Notes: generated from the letters alone by a model not told the origin. Counted from the first letter of the stretch, positions 52,728-63,736 are shown. The stretch: DNA of 64,000 nucleotides from Halomonas citrativorans (GCF_900163645.1 NZ_FUKM01000011.1:1-64000), one strand, 5' to 3'. Translations and numbers: made by a program.

Positions 52728-54350
52728 CTATTGCCATAACAGTAGCAGCAAGCCAATGGCGGCTGCGCCTAAAATCGGCCAATCCTGAGTAGCGGCCCAA
52801 CTGGCAAGCGGCTGCCAGGCCAGTGCAATCGCTACCAAGAGCAGGCCAATCCGTAAGCGGTGATGGCGTTTTCCTTGATCCGCCATTTGGCGCTGCATGT
52901 GATGAATCGAGTCGACCTGTTGGTGGCGCTGGCGATGCTCAACTTCCATCCGGGTCAGCGCCTGGTGGGCAAGCACTGGCAGTTCAGGCAACTGATGAGA
53001 AAGCTCAGGCGCTTGGCGCTTTAGCGACTCCCACAGCCCGCTAATGCCCGCGCGGTCTTTCATCCACTGTTCAAGATAGGGCTTGGCAGTGCTCCACAGA
53101 TCAAGCTCCGGATAGAGCTGGCGGCCAAGGCCTTCAATATTGAGCAGCGTCTTTTGCAGCAGTACCAACTGAGGCTGGACTTCCATATTAAAGCGCCGAG
53201 CTGTTTGAAAAAGCCCTAACAGTACTTGGCCAAAGGAAATGTCTTTTAAAGGCTTTTCAAGGATCGGCTCGCAAACGGTGCGGATTGCCGCGGCAAACTC
53301 ATTCGCTCGAGTATCTTCGCCCACCCAGCCAGACTCGATGTGCAGCGCGGCGACTTCATAATAGTCTTGATGGAAAAACGCCAAAAGGTTACGCGCGAGA
53401 TAGTCCTGATCCTCGCGGGTCAAACTGCCCACAATCCCACAGTCGATCGCAATGTATTGAGGATCTTCGGGATTATCGCAATTAACAAAAATATTACCCG
53501 GGTGCATATCCGCATGGAAGAAGTTGTCGCGAAATACCTGGGTAAAAAAGAGCTCTACGCCGCGCTCAGCGAGTTTCTTTAAGTTGACCCCGCGGGCAGT
53601 CAGCGTCTCCATATCCGCGACGGGCACACCGCGAATGCGCTCCTGAACCATCACGTATCGACGTGTGAAAGGCCAATAAATAGTCGGTACAAACAGCAGC
53701 GGTGAATCCTTGAAGTTACGCTTGAGCTGTGAGGTGTTGGCCGCTTCTTTATAAAGGTCCAGTTCGTCGAATAGCGTGGCCTCATAGTCGCGAATCACTT
53801 CTACCGGGCGTAGTCTGCGGGCTTCGGGCACCTTGGCAAACAGTTTGGCAACCTGATACATCAGCGCCATGTCCTGGCGCATGATGCGGTCGATACCGGG
53901 GCGGATGATTTTAACCACCACCTCTTCGCCGGTGTGTAGCTTGGCCGCATGTACTTGAGCGATGGATGCCGAGGCAAGCGGCGCCTGCTCGAATTCAGCG
54001 AACGCTACCTCAAGTGACATCTCCAGCTCTTTTTCGACCCGGGCGGCGGCAAGTTCGGCCGGAAAGGGCGGCACCTGATCCTGTAGGCGTCTAAGTTCGT
54101 TGGCGACATCATCGGGCAACAGGTCGCGACGCGTGGAGAGCATCTGGCCAAATTTGATAAAAATAGGCCCCAGTGCTTCCAGTGCCAGGCGCAATCGTTC
54201 GCCACGACTGCGATGACCAACCGAAAAAAGCTGCAGCGGCGAAAACCATAAAAGCGCTCGCAGCCAAAACGGCAGCCGCTCCATGGGAATCAGAGTGTCT
54301 AGCCGATGGCGCGCAATAACCCAAAGAATTTTGAACAGACGCAGGCTCAT
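52728..54350 (-). CDS. ubiB: Ubiquinone-biosynthesis kinase-like protein UbiB
   Basis: A 540-residue atypical kinase/ATPase of the ABC1/ADCK family needed for ubiquinone synthesis. The KxGQ motif is in [16 protein letters not shown] near residue 85, the alanine-rich nucleotide loop in [13 protein letters not shown], the catalytic DxxxxN in [13 protein letters not shown] and DCG in IAIDCGIVG. Two C-terminal membrane helices (last about 45 residues) anchor it. The start overlaps the ubiJ stop by four bases. Confidence 0.96.
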   Translation of the reverse strand: MSLRLFKILWVIARHRLDTLIPMERLPFWLRALLWFSPLQLFSVGHRSRGERLRLALEALGPIFIKFGQMLSTRRDLLPDDVANELRRLQDQVPPFPAELAAARVEKELEMSLEVAFAEFEQAPLASASIAQVHAAKLHTGEEVVVKIIRPGIDRIMRQDMALMYQVAKLFAKVPEARRLRPVEVIRDYEATLFDELDLYKEAANTSQLKRNFKDSPLLFVPTIYWPFTRRYVMVQERIRGVPVADMETLTARGVNLKKLAERGVELFFTQVFRDNFFHADMHPGNIFVNCDNPEDPQYIAIDCGIVGSLTREDQDYLARNLLAFFHQDYYEVAALHIESGWVGEDTRANEFAAAIRTVCEPILEKPLKDISFGQVLLGLFQTARRFNMEVQPQLVLLQKTLLNIEGLGRQLYPELDLWSTAKPYLEQWMKDRAGISGLWESLKRQAPELSHQLPELPVLAHQALTRMEVEHRQRHQQVDSIHHMQRQMADQGKRHHRLRIGLLLVAIALAWQPLASWAATQDWPILGAAAIGLLLLLWQ

Positions 54351-55006
54351 GCCGACGGCTCCTGTGAGGCAAGCGATGAGTCACGCACCAGACGGCGATG
54401 GAGTCGGTTAAAGCGGGCTTCCAAACGGTCAGTTGCCACTTCAAGTTCGGTTAAGTGGTCACGCAGCACGTCACGCTGCTGGCGGCCTGGCAGTAAACGC
54501 GCTTCTTCAAATACATACTCTGAGACATCCTGAAGAAGCTCATTCTTGGTACGCAGCCCCCAGCGCGTCAGGCGGCGCACGCCTTCGGCCAACGAGTGAG
54601 CGGGGATATCGCCCAACCAATTGGCAAGCTCGGCTTCCCAGTCGATATCCAGGTCAAACAGCAGGTCGCGGGTAGCCTCCAGCAGATGAAGGCGTCCGCG
54701 CACCGCGAGCTTTCCGTCAAACATGAGCCGCTCAATGGAGGCGCCGCTGATCCATTCAGAGAAGGTTTCAGGCGTGAGTTCTACCACTGCGTCGACATCG
54801 GCTTCGTCTACGTCATCGCCACGGAGTAGGTCAATACCCGCCAAATGGTAATGCAGTACCAGCTGCAGATGTGGCTTTTCCAAACGCACCAAAAGCCGAC
54901 TGCCCGCCAGGGCCGCTAAGCGAGCCGGTGCGGCAGGGTCGCGAGCGAGCAGGGCATTAAGCGTACGTTCACAACCGGCCAACACAAGTGTCGGGGTTAA
55001 CAGCAT
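54347..55006 (-). CDS. ubiJ: Ubiquinone-biosynthesis accessory factor UbiJ
   Basis: A 219-residue cytoplasmic protein with an N-terminal SCP2-type lipid-binding domain (about 15-115: [37 protein letters not shown]) and a C-terminal coiled-coil-like helix ([20 protein letters not shown]). UbiJ binds ubiquinone intermediates for the soluble hydroxylase complex. Start at 55006 is chosen for its GAGG site; it lies between ubiE and ubiB as in E. coli. Confidence 0.92.
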   Translation of the reverse strand: MLLTPTLVLAGCERTLNALLARDPAAPARLAALAGSRLLVRLEKPHLQLVLHYHLAGIDLLRGDDVDEADVDAVVELTPETFSEWISGASIERLMFDGKLAVRGRLHLLEATRDLLFDLDIDWEAELANWLGDIPAHSLAEGVRRLTRWGLRTKNELLQDVSEYVFEEARLLPGRQQRDVLRDHLTELEVATDRLEARFNRLHRRLVRDSSLASQEPSA

Positions 55007-55046
55007 GCTGACCTCGTGATCGTTGATACCACTATCGACGATAACG

Positions 55047-55802
55047 TCATAACTTAATGCCGCGGTGCAAGGCCACAATGCCGCCTGTCAGATTGGAGTA
55101 CTCCACCCGCTCAAGGCCCGCTGCTTCCATCATCGCTTTAAGCGTTTCCTGGTTCGGGTGCATGCGAATAGACTCCGCCAAATAGCGGTAGCTTTCGCCG
55201 TCTCCGGCGACAAGCTCGCCCATTTTAGGCAGCAGGCGGAAAGAGTACTCATCGTAGGCTTTAGAAAGCAGCGGGTTATTGGGCTTGGAGAACTCCAGCA
55301 CCAGCAAGCGGCCACCCGGCTTTAGCACGCGGGCCATGGAGCGTAGTGCGGCGTCTTTGTTGGTCACATTCCGCAAGCCAAACGCAATCGTAATACAGTC
55401 AAAGCTATTGTCAGGGAAGGGCAAGCACTCAGCGTTGGCCTGAACGTATTCAACATTGCCACCGACGCCATTATCCATCAGCTTATCGCGGCCAACCTTC
55501 AGCATGGAGGCGTTGATGTCGGCAAGAATGACTTTGCCGCGCGGGCCGACAATACGTGAGAACTTAAGGGTTAAATCACCGGTACCACCCGCGATATCTA
55601 AAACGTGGTGGCCGGGGCGAACGCCCGCACGCTCAATGGTGAAGCGTTTCCATACACGGTGGATGCCCATCGACATTAAGTCGTTCATAACGTCGTAACG
55701 GGCGGCGACAGAGTGGAATACATCCGCTACACGCGATGCTTTCTCGTCGACCGGGACTTCTTGATAACCAAAATCGGTGGTGCGCTTTTCCGTGGGGCTC
55801 AT
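55047..55802 (-). CDS. ubiE: Ubiquinone/menaquinone C-methyltransferase
   Basis: A 251-residue SAM-dependent methyltransferase for the C-methylation step of quinone synthesis. Family signatures are [19 protein letters not shown], the SAM motif [16 protein letters not shown] and the late [16 protein letters not shown]. First of the ubiE-ubiJ-ubiB cluster. The start follows GGGAGC. Confidence 0.97.
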   Translation of the reverse strand: MSPTEKRTTDFGYQEVPVDEKASRVADVFHSVAARYDVMNDLMSMGIHRVWKRFTIERAGVRPGHHVLDIAGGTGDLTLKFSRIVGPRGKVILADINASMLKVGRDKLMDNGVGGNVEYVQANAECLPFPDNSFDCITIAFGLRNVTNKDAALRSMARVLKPGGRLLVLEFSKPNNPLLSKAYDEYSFRLLPKMGELVAGDGESYRYLAESIRMHPNQETLKAMMEAAGLERVEYSNLTGGIVALHRGIKL

Positions 55803-55925
55803 GGGGCTTTAGCTCCCGAGTTTGAGGCGGTAACAATCGACCAAATGGCCGTCGTATAAAAAGGTTGGCGATATTGTAGCCTTGTCTGCCCCAATTTGTC
55901 TGCGCCTGGTCGGATGCGCTGGGTC

Positions 55926-55994
55926 ATGGTTTTTGAGTTTGGTTCTTGGGTTATGGTTCTTGAAGCATGGTTCTTGAATCATGCTTCTCGATTC
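55926..55994. repeat. Degenerate 14-bp tandem repeats
   Basis: ATGGTTCTTGAAGC (55953-55966), ATGGTTCTTGAATC (55967-55980) and ATGCTTCTCGATTC (55981-55994) are consecutive, preceded by a looser copy ATGGTTTTTGAGTT (55926-55939). They fill most of the gap between ubiE and the downstream-oriented DUF971 gene. Confidence 0.8.
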
Positions 55995-55999
55995 TCGAA

Positions 56000-56383
56000 T
56001 CACAGCTGCTTGAATTGAATACCTGCCGGCTCGCGCGATGCACCGGCTTCTTTTAGCCGCTGCAGGTAGTTCTCCCAATAGGCTTTTTGATGCGTGGCGA
56101 GTTCAAACAGATATTCCCAGCTATAAATGCCGCTGCTATGCCCGTCATCAAAGTAAATCTGTAGCGCATAGTTGCCTGTCTGGACGATGTTTTGTAGCCC
56201 AACCTCCTTTTTACCGACTTGAAGTACAGCGGTATCACCGCCATGACCACGTACCTCCGCAGAGGGCGAGTAAACCCGCAAAAACTCTATCGACAGCCGG
56301 AAGCTCTCACCGCTGGCATAGCCAAGTTCAAGTTCGCGGGCCTTTTTATGGTAGTGGACCCGGTTGGGGGCGGGAGCGTTCAT
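56000..56383 (-). CDS. DUF971-domain protein
   Basis: A 127-residue protein equivalent to the N-terminal domain of gamma-butyrobetaine hydroxylases (DUF971). ELELGYASGESFRLSIEFLRVYSPSAEVRGHG and YALQIYFDDGHSSGIYSWEYLFELA are the conserved parts. It is often found next to hslU in gammaproteobacteria, as here (93-base gap). Start at 56383 chosen for AGAGG. Molecular role not established. Confidence 0.88.
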   Translation of the reverse strand: MNAPAPNRVHYHKKARELELGYASGESFRLSIEFLRVYSPSAEVRGHGGDTAVLQVGKKEVGLQNIVQTGNYALQIYFDDGHSSGIYSWEYLFELATHQKAYWENYLQRLKEAGASREPAGIQFKQL

Positions 56384-56475
56384 GCACAAACCTCTTGGCT
56401 CATTGCCGAGATAGCTTGCCCACCTTCTGCGCCCCATTGAAACAGGCATCAGTGGGCAAGCGATTTAAGCGATCA

Positions 56476-57798
56476 TTACAGGATATAGCGCGACAGGTCT
56501 TCGTCGACAGCCAGTTCACCTAGTTGGGCGTTCACATAATTGGCATCAATGACCAGCGGGCTGTCCATATCGCCGCCCTTGAACGAGGCTTCTTCCAGCA
56601 AGCGCTCCATCACGGTGTGCAAGCGGCGAGCGCCGATATTCTCGGTGCCTTCGTTAACCTGCCAGGAGATCTCGGCGATACGCTCAATCCCGTCAGGGGT
56701 GAACTCAATATCCAGCCCTTCGGTTGCCAGCAGCGCCTGGTACTGTCTGGTCAATGATGCGGATGGCTCGGTCAGAATGCGCTTGAAGTCGCCCGGCGTT
56801 AGCGCATCAAGCTCCACGCGGATCGGCAGACGACCCTGTAACTCGGGGATCAAGTCAGACGGACGCGCCAAGTGGAAAGCGCCGGATGCGATGAACAGGA
56901 TATGGTCAGTTTTCACCATGCCGTACTTGGTGGAAACCGTAGAGCCTTCGATCAGCGGTAGCAGGTCACGCTGAACGCCTTCACGAGATACTTCACCACC
57001 GCTGGACTGTCCGCTGCCCTTGGCAACTTTGTCGATCTCATCCAGGAATACGATGCCGTGCTGCTCTACGGCCTCAACGGCACGCGCTTTGATTTCATCT
57101 TCATTCACCAGCTTGCTGGCTTCTTCATCGCGTAGTAGTACCAGCGCTTCTTTGACCGTTACTCGGCGCTGCTCGCGTTTCTGCTGGCCCATGTTGGAAA
57201 ACAGGCTCTGCAGTTGATTGGTCATCTCTTCCATGCCAGGCGGCGTCATGATGTCGACACCTGTGCTCTGGGAAGATACCTCTATATCGATCTCTTTATC
57301 GTCCAGCTGGCCTTCGCGCAGTTTTTTGCGAAAGCTTTGACGCGTGCTGGAGTCTTCACGAGGCTTGTCTTCCTGGCCGCGGGGCGGCGGCAGAAGCGCA
57401 TCAAGCACGCGATCTTCAGCGGCATCGTCCGCACGATGGCCGACTTCCTCTTTGGCATGCTCGCGTACCATTTTCATGGCCGATTCCATCAAATCGCGAA
57501 TGATGGATTCCACATCGCGGCCAACGTAGCCTACCTCGGTAAATTTAGTGGCTTCTATTTTGATAAACGGTGCACGGGCGAGTTTCGCTAAGCGACGCGC
57601 AATCTCGGTTTTACCCACGCCGGTCGGCCCGATCATCAAAATGTTTTTCGGGGTTACTTCAGGACGCAGGTCGTCGTCAAGCTGCATGCGGCGCCAGCGA
57701 TTGCGCAGTGCAATGGCAACGGCGCGCTTGGCGTCTTGCTGGCCGATGATGTATTGATCAAGTGCGTGGACGATTTCGCGGGGTGTCATCTGAGTCAT
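56476..57798 (-). CDS. hslU: ATP-dependent protease ATPase subunit HslU
   Basis: A 440-residue AAA+ unfoldase that feeds proteins to HslV. Walker [14 protein letters not shown] (about residue 57), Walker [13 protein letters not shown], sensor segments and the long I-domain (about 110-240, acidic and variable) are visible. The C-terminus ends DLSRYIL, matching the tail that inserts between HslV subunits. It begins 10 bases after hslV. Confidence 0.97.
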   Translation of the reverse strand: MTQMTPREIVHALDQYIIGQQDAKRAVAIALRNRWRRMQLDDDLRPEVTPKNILMIGPTGVGKTEIARRLAKLARAPFIKIEATKFTEVGYVGRDVESIIRDLMESAMKMVREHAKEEVGHRADDAAEDRVLDALLPPPRGQEDKPREDSSTRQSFRKKLREGQLDDKEIDIEVSSQSTGVDIMTPPGMEEMTNQLQSLFSNMGQQKREQRRVTVKEALVLLRDEEASKLVNEDEIKARAVEAVEQHGIVFLDEIDKVAKGSGQSSGGEVSREGVQRDLLPLIEGSTVSTKYGMVKTDHILFIASGAFHLARPSDLIPELQGRLPIRVELDALTPGDFKRILTEPSASLTRQYQALLATEGLDIEFTPDGIERIAEISWQVNEGTENIGARRLHTVMERLLEEASFKGGDMDSPLVIDANYVNAQLGELAVDEDLSRYIL

Positions 57799-57808
57799 TA
57801 AGTCAGCC

Positions 57809-58342
57809 TCAACGTTCGTTGATATTCAGCTCTTCGAGCGTCACGTGATGGTTGGTGAATACACAGATGTCACCGGCAATTTGGAGCGATTTTTCGGTGA
57901 TTTCACGCGCGGAAAGCTCGGTATTCTCAAGTAGCGCTCGGGCGCTTGCCTGGGCAAAGTTGCCGCCTGAGCCAATCGCGATAATGCCGCGTTCAGGCTC
58001 AACTACATCGCCGTTGCCGGTAATGATCAGCGAGGCGCTGTGGTCAGCGACGGCAAGCAACGCTTCCAGCCGGCGCAGGGCACGGTCGGTGCGCCAGTCT
58101 TTGGCTAGCTCAACGGCCGCCTTGGTCAAGTGACCCTGATACTTTTCAAGCTGGGCTTCAAAGCGCTCAAACAGCGTAAATGCGTCAGCGGTGCCGCCCG
58201 CAAAACCGGCGAGCACTTTGCCACGGTAGAGGCGACGCACCTTGCTGGCGTTGCCTTTCATCACGGTGTTGCCAAGTGATACCTGGCCGTCGCCTGCCAG
58301 GGCAACCTGATTACCGCGACGTACGGATACGATAGTGGTCAT
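57809..58342 (-). CDS. hslV: ATP-dependent protease peptidase subunit HslV
   Basis: A 177-residue proteasome-like peptidase. The start [22 protein letters not shown] exposes threonine 2 as nucleophile after methionine removal, with lysine/arginine and GDGQVS in place. Forms two hexamer rings capped by HslU. A hairpin at 58440-58470 separates it from the upstream SPOR gene. I did not find a clear heat-shock promoter. Confidence 0.97.
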   Translation of the reverse strand: MTTIVSVRRGNQVALAGDGQVSLGNTVMKGNASKVRRLYRGKVLAGFAGGTADAFTLFERFEAQLEKYQGHLTKAAVELAKDWRTDRALRRLEALLAVADHSASLIITGNGDVVEPERGIIAIGSGGNFAQASARALLENTELSAREITEKSLQIAGDICVFTNHHVTLEELNINER

Positions 58343-58439
58343 GGAGATAACTCCTTGGGGGAGGCGTGCTCCCGATAACTGAACGGCCGCTTAAACGATG
58401 ATAGAGCGACCGCCTATAAAAGACGATGAACAATAAAGT

Positions 58440-58470
58440 GCGGGCGGCTGATAAAAAATCAACCGCCCGC
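58440..58470. terminator. GC-rich hairpin between the SPOR gene and hslV
   Basis: GCGGGCGGCTGAT, AAAAA loop, ATCAACCGCCCGC: a 13-bp stem with one mismatch, 46 bases after the SPOR-gene stop. Confidence 0.65.
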
Positions 58471-58516
58471 TGGGTAACGCCTACCGCTTTATTCGTTTGA
58501 GACCCGGTTCTTAAAA

Positions 58517-59272
58517 TCAGTTTTGCAGCTGTATCAACAAGGGTTCAATGCCTTGCGTGGTCATTAAATCCTGAGCGCGGTTCAACTCGCGTGTGTCTTC
58601 GTAAGGGCCTACCTGGACACGGTGCCACGTATCGCCGCCCGCTTGCACTTCGCTGATTTGCGCCAGTAGGCTTAAGTTGCGTAACCGGCTGCGTAGTTGC
58701 TCGGCATCGCTTAGCTCACGAAACGAAGCGGCCTGCAATACGTAGCGATTAGGCGCGCTGGTGCTGGCGGGGGCTGCCGGCTGCGCGGTACTTGTCTGCT
58801 CTTCTGGTCGCGTGTTGGCCGCAATCACCTGAGCGATAGGGTCGTCAGTTGATGATGTTTGTGTCGAGGCGCTCTCGGCGTCTTGTACATCAACTTGCTC
58901 GGCAACTTCTGGGCGGGTAACGCTTGAAGGAAGCGTTACACCTGGGGCTATGACCTCGGTTTCAGGCAGCAAGGTATAGAACTCGAACGTGGGCATCGAG
59001 GGTTCGCTTGCGGTTTCGTTTTCCCTGGCGGCTGCACGCTCGGCACTTTCGGGTTTGGAGAGTACCGTTGCCTGCGGCTGGTCACTTGGCGTGTTCTGCC
59101 AGGGCGCCGTGCCGTGCTGGTGCTGAGCAAGGAAAAAGCCTGCGGCCAAACCGGCAAGACCCCATAGCCACCCCGGCAGGCGAAATCCTCTGCCTTTGGA
59201 AGAGCGAGGGGCTTTACGCTGCGAGGTAGCGCCCTGGCGAGAGCGGGCAGGCTTTTTGCGCGGGCTGGCCAT
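58517..59272 (-). CDS. SPOR-domain membrane protein (FtsN-like)
   Basis: A 251-residue protein with a lysine/arginine-rich cytoplasmic start, one membrane helix (LPGWLWGLAGLAAGFFLAQ, about residues 34-52), a long proline/serine/threonine linker and a C-terminal SPOR domain (about 175-248: YVLQAASFRELSDAEQLRSRL and RVQVGPYEDTRELNRAQDLM) that binds glycan-denuded septal peptidoglycan. Order and location between argS and hslV match ftsN in many gammaproteobacteria. The essential FtsN E-domain was not verified. Confidence 0.88.
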   Translation of the reverse strand: MASPRKKPARSRQGATSQRKAPRSSKGRGFRLPGWLWGLAGLAAGFFLAQHQHGTAPWQNTPSDQPQATVLSKPESAERAAARENETASEPSMPTFEFYTLLPETEVIAPGVTLPSSVTRPEVAEQVDVQDAESASTQTSSTDDPIAQVIAANTRPEEQTSTAQPAAPASTSAPNRYVLQAASFRELSDAEQLRSRLRNLSLLAQISEVQAGGDTWHRVQVGPYEDTRELNRAQDLMTTQGIEPLLIQLQN

Positions 59273-59275
59273 GGC

Positions 59276-60961
59276 TTACATCTCCTCGGGGGCGCTAACG
59301 CCCATCAAGTCCAGGCCATTACGCAGTACCTGACGGGTTGCCAGACCCAGCGAGAGACGCACGTTACGCAGCGTATCGTCTTCGACCATGACTTTGACCG
59401 CGTTGTAGCAGGTATGGAAATCCCCCGCCAGGTCCAGTAGATACTGCGCCACTTGCTGCGGTTCGCGGTTTTTCGCCGCGTTTTGAACCACTTCTGGGTA
59501 GCGCGCCAGGCGGTTAAGCACGGCTTTTTCCTGATCGCTGTCCAGCAGCGCGAGGTTGGCAAGCGCCAAGGCATGATCAAAAGGCTGGCCCGCTGCCTCA
59601 GTTTTACGCAGCATGCTGCTTACGCGCGCGTGGGCGTACTGAATGTAGTACACCGGGTTGTCGTTGGACTGTGAGCGCGCCAGGTCAATATCGAAAGTTA
59701 GCTGTGAGTCGGCGCGGCGTGCAGCGAGGAAGAAGCGCGTGGCATCACGGCCCACTTCATCAATTAGGTCGCGCACCGTAACGTAGCTGCCTGCCCGTTT
59801 GGAGAGTTTTACTTCAACGCCAGAGCGCGTGACCATCACCATCTGGTGCAGTACGTAGTCGGGCCAGCCTTTGGGGATGCCCACTTCCAGCGCTTGAAGG
59901 CCCGCTCGCACACGGGTAACGGTCGAATGGTGGTCGGCCCCCTGCTCGTTAATGACGGTGGTAAAGCCGCGCTGCCATTTATCCAGGTGGTAAGCAACGT
60001 CGGGCAGGAAGTAGGTATAGCCGCCTTCACGCTTGCGCATGACGCGGTCTTTGTCATCGCCAAAGTCAGTGGTACGCAGCCACATGGCGCCATCTTCTTC
60101 ATAGGTGTGGCCGTTGGCGACGAGTTTTGCAACCGCTTCGTTGACCTTGCCGTCCTGATAAAGCGATGACTCCAGGAAGTACACGTCAAATTCAACGCCG
60201 AAGGCCTTGAGGTCCAGATCCTGTTCGCGGCGCAGCCAAGCAACGGCAAACTCCTGAATGGCGTCCAGGTCATCAGCGTCTGCCTTGGCGGTTACTTCGC
60301 GATCATCAGCGGTAACCGTTTTGCCCGCCAGGTAGTCGTTGGCGACATCGGTAATGTATTCGCCGCGATAGCCGTCTTCCGGCCAGCTTTCATCATCAGG
60401 GCCCAGGTTTTTGGCGCGCGCCTGTACCGAGCGGGCCAGGTTGGCAATCTGCGCGCCTGCATCGTTGTAGTAAAACTCACGCGTGACATCGTAACCGGTT
60501 GCTTCCAGCAGGCGGCACAAGCAGTCGCCAATCGCGGCACCTCGGCCGTGGCCTACATGTAACGGGCCTGTTGGGTTGGCCGATACAAATTCGACCTGCA
60601 CTTTTTCCGCCTTGCCCATCATGCTGCGGCCAAAGGCGTCGCCGCTATCCAGCACTTGCGCCACAATTTGGGCGGCGGCATCAGGGGCGGCAAAAAAGTT
60701 GATAAACCCGGGCCCAGCAATTTCGGTTTTTTGAATTGCATCGCTTTCTGGCAGCGCGGCAATCAACGTCTCGGCCAGCTCACGAGGGTTTTTACCGGCA
60801 GGCTTGGCCAGCATGAGTGCCAGGTTCGTGGCGTAATCGCCGTGCGCCTTGTCTTTGGTGGGGTCAACTTTGATGTTGGGCTGAAGGTCATCAGGCAGCA
60901 CGCCTTGGTGCTTAAGCGCATCAATGGCGCCGTTGAGCAGGGAAACAATCGTGTCTTTCAT
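59276..60961 (-). CDS. argS: Arginyl-tRNA synthetase
   Basis: A 561-residue class-I synthetase. The HIGH-type motif is [14 protein letters not shown] near residue 123, the KMSKS-type motif is KLSKRAG near residue 383, and the anticodon-binding DALR domain ends the protein. The N-terminal additional domain (about 1-110) is present. The SPOR gene begins three bases after its stop. A 12-bp palindrome lies upstream at 60997-61008. Confidence 0.97.
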   Translation of the reverse strand: MKDTIVSLLNGAIDALKHQGVLPDDLQPNIKVDPTKDKAHGDYATNLALMLAKPAGKNPRELAETLIAALPESDAIQKTEIAGPGFINFFAAPDAAAQIVAQVLDSGDAFGRSMMGKAEKVQVEFVSANPTGPLHVGHGRGAAIGDCLCRLLEATGYDVTREFYYNDAGAQIANLARSVQARAKNLGPDDESWPEDGYRGEYITDVANDYLAGKTVTADDREVTAKADADDLDAIQEFAVAWLRREQDLDLKAFGVEFDVYFLESSLYQDGKVNEAVAKLVANGHTYEEDGAMWLRTTDFGDDKDRVMRKREGGYTYFLPDVAYHLDKWQRGFTTVINEQGADHHSTVTRVRAGLQALEVGIPKGWPDYVLHQMVMVTRSGVEVKLSKRAGSYVTVRDLIDEVGRDATRFFLAARRADSQLTFDIDLARSQSNDNPVYYIQYAHARVSSMLRKTEAAGQPFDHALALANLALLDSDQEKAVLNRLARYPEVVQNAAKNREPQQVAQYLLDLAGDFHTCYNAVKVMVEDDTLRNVRLSLGLATRQVLRNGLDLMGVSAPEEM

Positions 60962-60996
60962 TTAGGTATCCGGGTAACGTCGGTGGCGGCGTGTGC

Positions 60997-61008
60997 AAGT
61001 GCGCACTT
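60997..61008. promoter_or_regulatory. 12-bp palindrome upstream of argS
   Basis: AAGTGCGCACTT is perfectly self-complementary and lies 36 bases upstream of the argS start in the priA-argS gap. Role unknown. Confidence 0.3.
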
Positions 61009-61129
61009 ACGAAGTGCATCAGCAAAGCGGCCATTATCAGCATTTGGCGCGCAGTTTCAAAGGTGTTGATGCGATCCTTGCATAAGTGCCCTTGGCAATC
61101 CTGGCTATTTTCAACGGCGGCGACGCAGG

Positions 61130-63349
61130 CTAGGCAAGCGTTTGAGGGTCGATATCAATCGACCAGCGCACCTTGCGCGCCTCGCGGTTGGCCTCAAGCC
61201 ATTGCACCAGCCAACTGGCCGCCACGTGCAATTGACTGCGCTTATTGGCGGTCAGCATCAAGTGCATGTGGTAGCGATTTTGACGTCGCTCCATGGGCGC
61301 AGGCACGGGGCCCAAGCAGTAAGTGGTAAGGCCTGACGTTTTCAGCCACTCGCGCAGCGCTTGGCCCGCCTGTTGCGCTAAGGCAAGGGCAGCCGGTTCC
61401 TGGGGGCTTTCGATCCGTAGTAGCGCCATAAACGTGAATGGCGGCAGGTGTGCCTGGCGGCGCTCTTCCAGCAAGTTTCTCGCCAATGCTCCGTAGCCCT
61501 GTTCGGCCAGCAGCCCTAAGTGAGGGTCATCCGGATGCAGTGTTTGCACCAGTACCCGCCCCTGGTCGGCTGCACGTCCTGCGCGCCCGGCCACCTGTTC
61601 CAGCAACTGCGCGCTATGCTCCAGGGCACGGAAGTCGGCGGCGTAAAGGCCGCCGTCAGCATTCACCACAACCACCAACGTGACGTGGGGCAGATGGTGC
61701 CCCTTGGCAAGCATCTGCGTACCCACCAGCAGGCAAGGCTCGCCACGCTGAATCTCTTTTAGAATCTGCTCAAAGCTGTCTTTCTTGCGGGTGCTGTCGC
61801 GATCAATACGGTGCACGGTTACCTTGGGGAAAAGGCCCTGGAGCGTCTCTTCGGTACGCTCGGTGCCGCTTCCCTGCGCACGTAAGTCACCACTGCCGCA
61901 CTCGGGGCAGGCATCCGGCAGGGCGCGACGGCTATCGCAGTGGTGGCAGGCAAGTAGCGGCGGCTGGCGGTGCAGCGTCATGCGTGAATCGCACTGGCCG
62001 CATTCCGCCATCCAGCCGCAGGCGTGGCAGGCAAGCGTCGGCGCAAAGCCGCGCCGGTTGATGAAAATCAGCACCTGCTTGCCCGCACTCAGGGTGCTTT
62101 TGATCGCTTTAATAGCACCCGGTAGCAGGCCCCCCTGGCGGCGCTGGTGGCGTAAATCAAGAAGCTCCAGCTTGGCGGGCTGATGACGGCTGGGCCGCTG
62201 AGTAAGGCGCAGGTGGCGATAACTACCGGAAAGCGCCTGCTGTAGGCTCTCAAGCGAAGGCGTGGCGCTGCCCAGCAGTAGTGGAATGCCGTGATAATGA
62301 GCGCGTGCAACGGCCAGGTCGCGGGCGTGGTAACGCAGCCCGTCGTGCTGCTTGTAAGAGCCGTCGTGCTCTTCATCGACAATGATCGCGCCTGGGTTCG
62401 CAAGCGGGGTAAAGATCGCCGAGCGCGTTCCGATGATAATCAGCGCCCGCCCGTTTGCTGCGGCTTCCCAAACGTCCAGCCGTTCGGGGTCGGTTAAGCC
62501 GGAGTGGAGTGCCACCACGGGTACTCGAAAACGGCTTCTAAAGCGCGCCAGGGTTTGCGGCGTCAGGCCGATTTCCGGCACCAGTACCAGCGACTGCTTG
62601 CCTTTGGCGGCAATCGCTTCAATCAGCTGAAGATACACTTCTGTCTTGCCGCTGCCGGTAACGCCTTCAAGCAGGCAAGGGTGGTAGCTTTCAAGCTTTT
62701 CGTGTAGCGCCGCAAGGGCGGTGGCCTGCTCACGATTGAGCGGCAGTGCCGGTGTGGCAAGCAAACTGCCACTCGGCGTCTCGGGGGCGGTCAGGGTGAT
62801 TTCCTGGTGGGTGACCAGCCCCTTCTTGCCCAGTGCTAGCAGCTGGTCGCGGCTAAAGCCGTGGGCGCTGACGGCCCGCGAAGGCAGGCCGTGCGGATGT
62901 TGGCATAAAAGCGCATACAGCTCGGCTTGTTTGGGCGCTCGGCTTAAATCCGGCTGGGTATGCGTTACGGCAAACCACAGCGTTTGCGTGCGCCCAGCCA
63001 TCGGGTGGCCTTGGCGCAGCCGTGCAGGCAGTGCATGGTGGAGCGTATCGCCCATGCTGTGTTGGTAGTAGCGTGCGGCAAACCGGCATAGCCACAGCCA
63101 GTCATTGGGAAGTGGCGCATCGTCCAGCGCTTCGCTGACAGCACGTAACTGGCTGCGTGGTAGTTCACTGGTGGCAGCCAGTTCAACTACCACGCCTACC
63201 ACTTCGCGACGCCCAAAGGGTACGCGTACACGAAGCCCTGGCTGCCAGCCGCAAGGGGGAGTGCGGCTGGCGGGCAGGTAATCAAACAGGCGTCGGAGTG
63301 GGGACGGCAAGGCGACTTTTAGCACCTGCAAAGAAACAGTGTCAGGCAA
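61130..63349 (-). CDS. priA: Primosomal protein N' (replication-restart helicase PriA)
   Basis: A 739-residue superfamily-2 helicase that reloads the replisome at stalled forks. N-terminal DNA-binding domain (about 1-200), Walker A LLEGVTGSGKTEVYLQ, DEAH-type box IIVDEEHDGSYKQHD, and the zinc-binding cysteine array FACPTLACHACGW-like region (ACHACGWMAECGQCDSRM, CHHCDSRRALPDACPECGS) are present. TTG at 63349 is the likely start, with GGAGG five bases upstream. The start sits beside the divergent rpmE promoter. Confidence 0.96.
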   Translation of the reverse strand: MPDTVSLQVLKVALPSPLRRLFDYLPASRTPPCGWQPGLRVRVPFGRREVVGVVVELAATSELPRSQLRAVSEALDDAPLPNDWLWLCRFAARYYQHSMGDTLHHALPARLRQGHPMAGRTQTLWFAVTHTQPDLSRAPKQAELYALLCQHPHGLPSRAVSAHGFSRDQLLALGKKGLVTHQEITLTAPETPSGSLLATPALPLNREQATALAALHEKLESYHPCLLEGVTGSGKTEVYLQLIEAIAAKGKQSLVLVPEIGLTPQTLARFRSRFRVPVVALHSGLTDPERLDVWEAAANGRALIIIGTRSAIFTPLANPGAIIVDEEHDGSYKQHDGLRYHARDLAVARAHYHGIPLLLGSATPSLESLQQALSGSYRHLRLTQRPSRHQPAKLELLDLRHQRRQGGLLPGAIKAIKSTLSAGKQVLIFINRRGFAPTLACHACGWMAECGQCDSRMTLHRQPPLLACHHCDSRRALPDACPECGSGDLRAQGSGTERTEETLQGLFPKVTVHRIDRDSTRKKDSFEQILKEIQRGEPCLLVGTQMLAKGHHLPHVTLVVVVNADGGLYAADFRALEHSAQLLEQVAGRAGRAADQGRVLVQTLHPDDPHLGLLAEQGYGALARNLLEERRQAHLPPFTFMALLRIESPQEPAALALAQQAGQALREWLKTSGLTTYCLGPVPAPMERRQNRYHMHLMLTANKRSQLHVAASWLVQWLEANREARKVRWSIDIDPQTLA

Positions 63350-63379
63350 TTGGCCTCCGGCGATAAGTTTTGCTAAAAT
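63350..63379 (+). promoter_or_regulatory. Probable rpmE promoter
   Basis: TTGGCC (63350-63355), an 18-base spacer and TAAAAT (63374-63379). It starts one base beyond the priA start codon on the other strand and about 120 bases before rpmE, leaving a long leader. Confidence 0.5.
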
Positions 63380-63497
63380 ATGCGGCCGCTCTGAATCTAA
63401 ACGATCAGACGGTTAACCGGTTAGTAGTTTTTCCAAACCCGTATGCGGTGCCTGGCAACGGATCAGGTGGCGGCATACCGCTTGAGAGATCATCACG

Positions 63498-63713
63498 ATG
63501 AGACAAGGTATTCACCCGAATTACAACACGGTCACCGCTAACTGCTCTTGCGGTGCAAGCTTCCAGGTGGGCTCTACTTCTGGCCAGGATTTCTCGCTAG
63601 ACGTATGCTCCAACTGCCACCCGTTCTACACGGGCAAGCAGAAGCAAGCGACCACCGGTGGCCGTGTAGAGCGCTTTAACAAGCGTTTCGGCGCTGCTGT
63701 TAAGCGCGGCTAA
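63498..63713 (+). CDS. rpmE: 50S ribosomal protein L31
   Basis: A 71-residue ribosomal protein of the zinc-binding (C+) type, with cysteines in NCSCGASF and [14 protein letters not shown]. The start [14 protein letters not shown] is canonical. Located divergent from priA as in many gammaproteobacteria. Tandem terminators follow. No zinc-independent paralogue is in this window. Confidence 0.97.
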   Translation: MRQGIHPNYNTVTANCSCGASFQVGSTSGQDFSLDVCSNCHPFYTGKQKQATTGGRVERFNKRFGAAVKRG

Positions 63714-63736
63714 TCCTGACGGGTCAGCCACACCGC

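Noticed and set aside
58343-58440. Heat-shock (sigma-32) promoter for hslVU
   Set aside because: No convincing CTTGAA-type -35 and CCCCAT-type -10 pair at suitable spacing was found.
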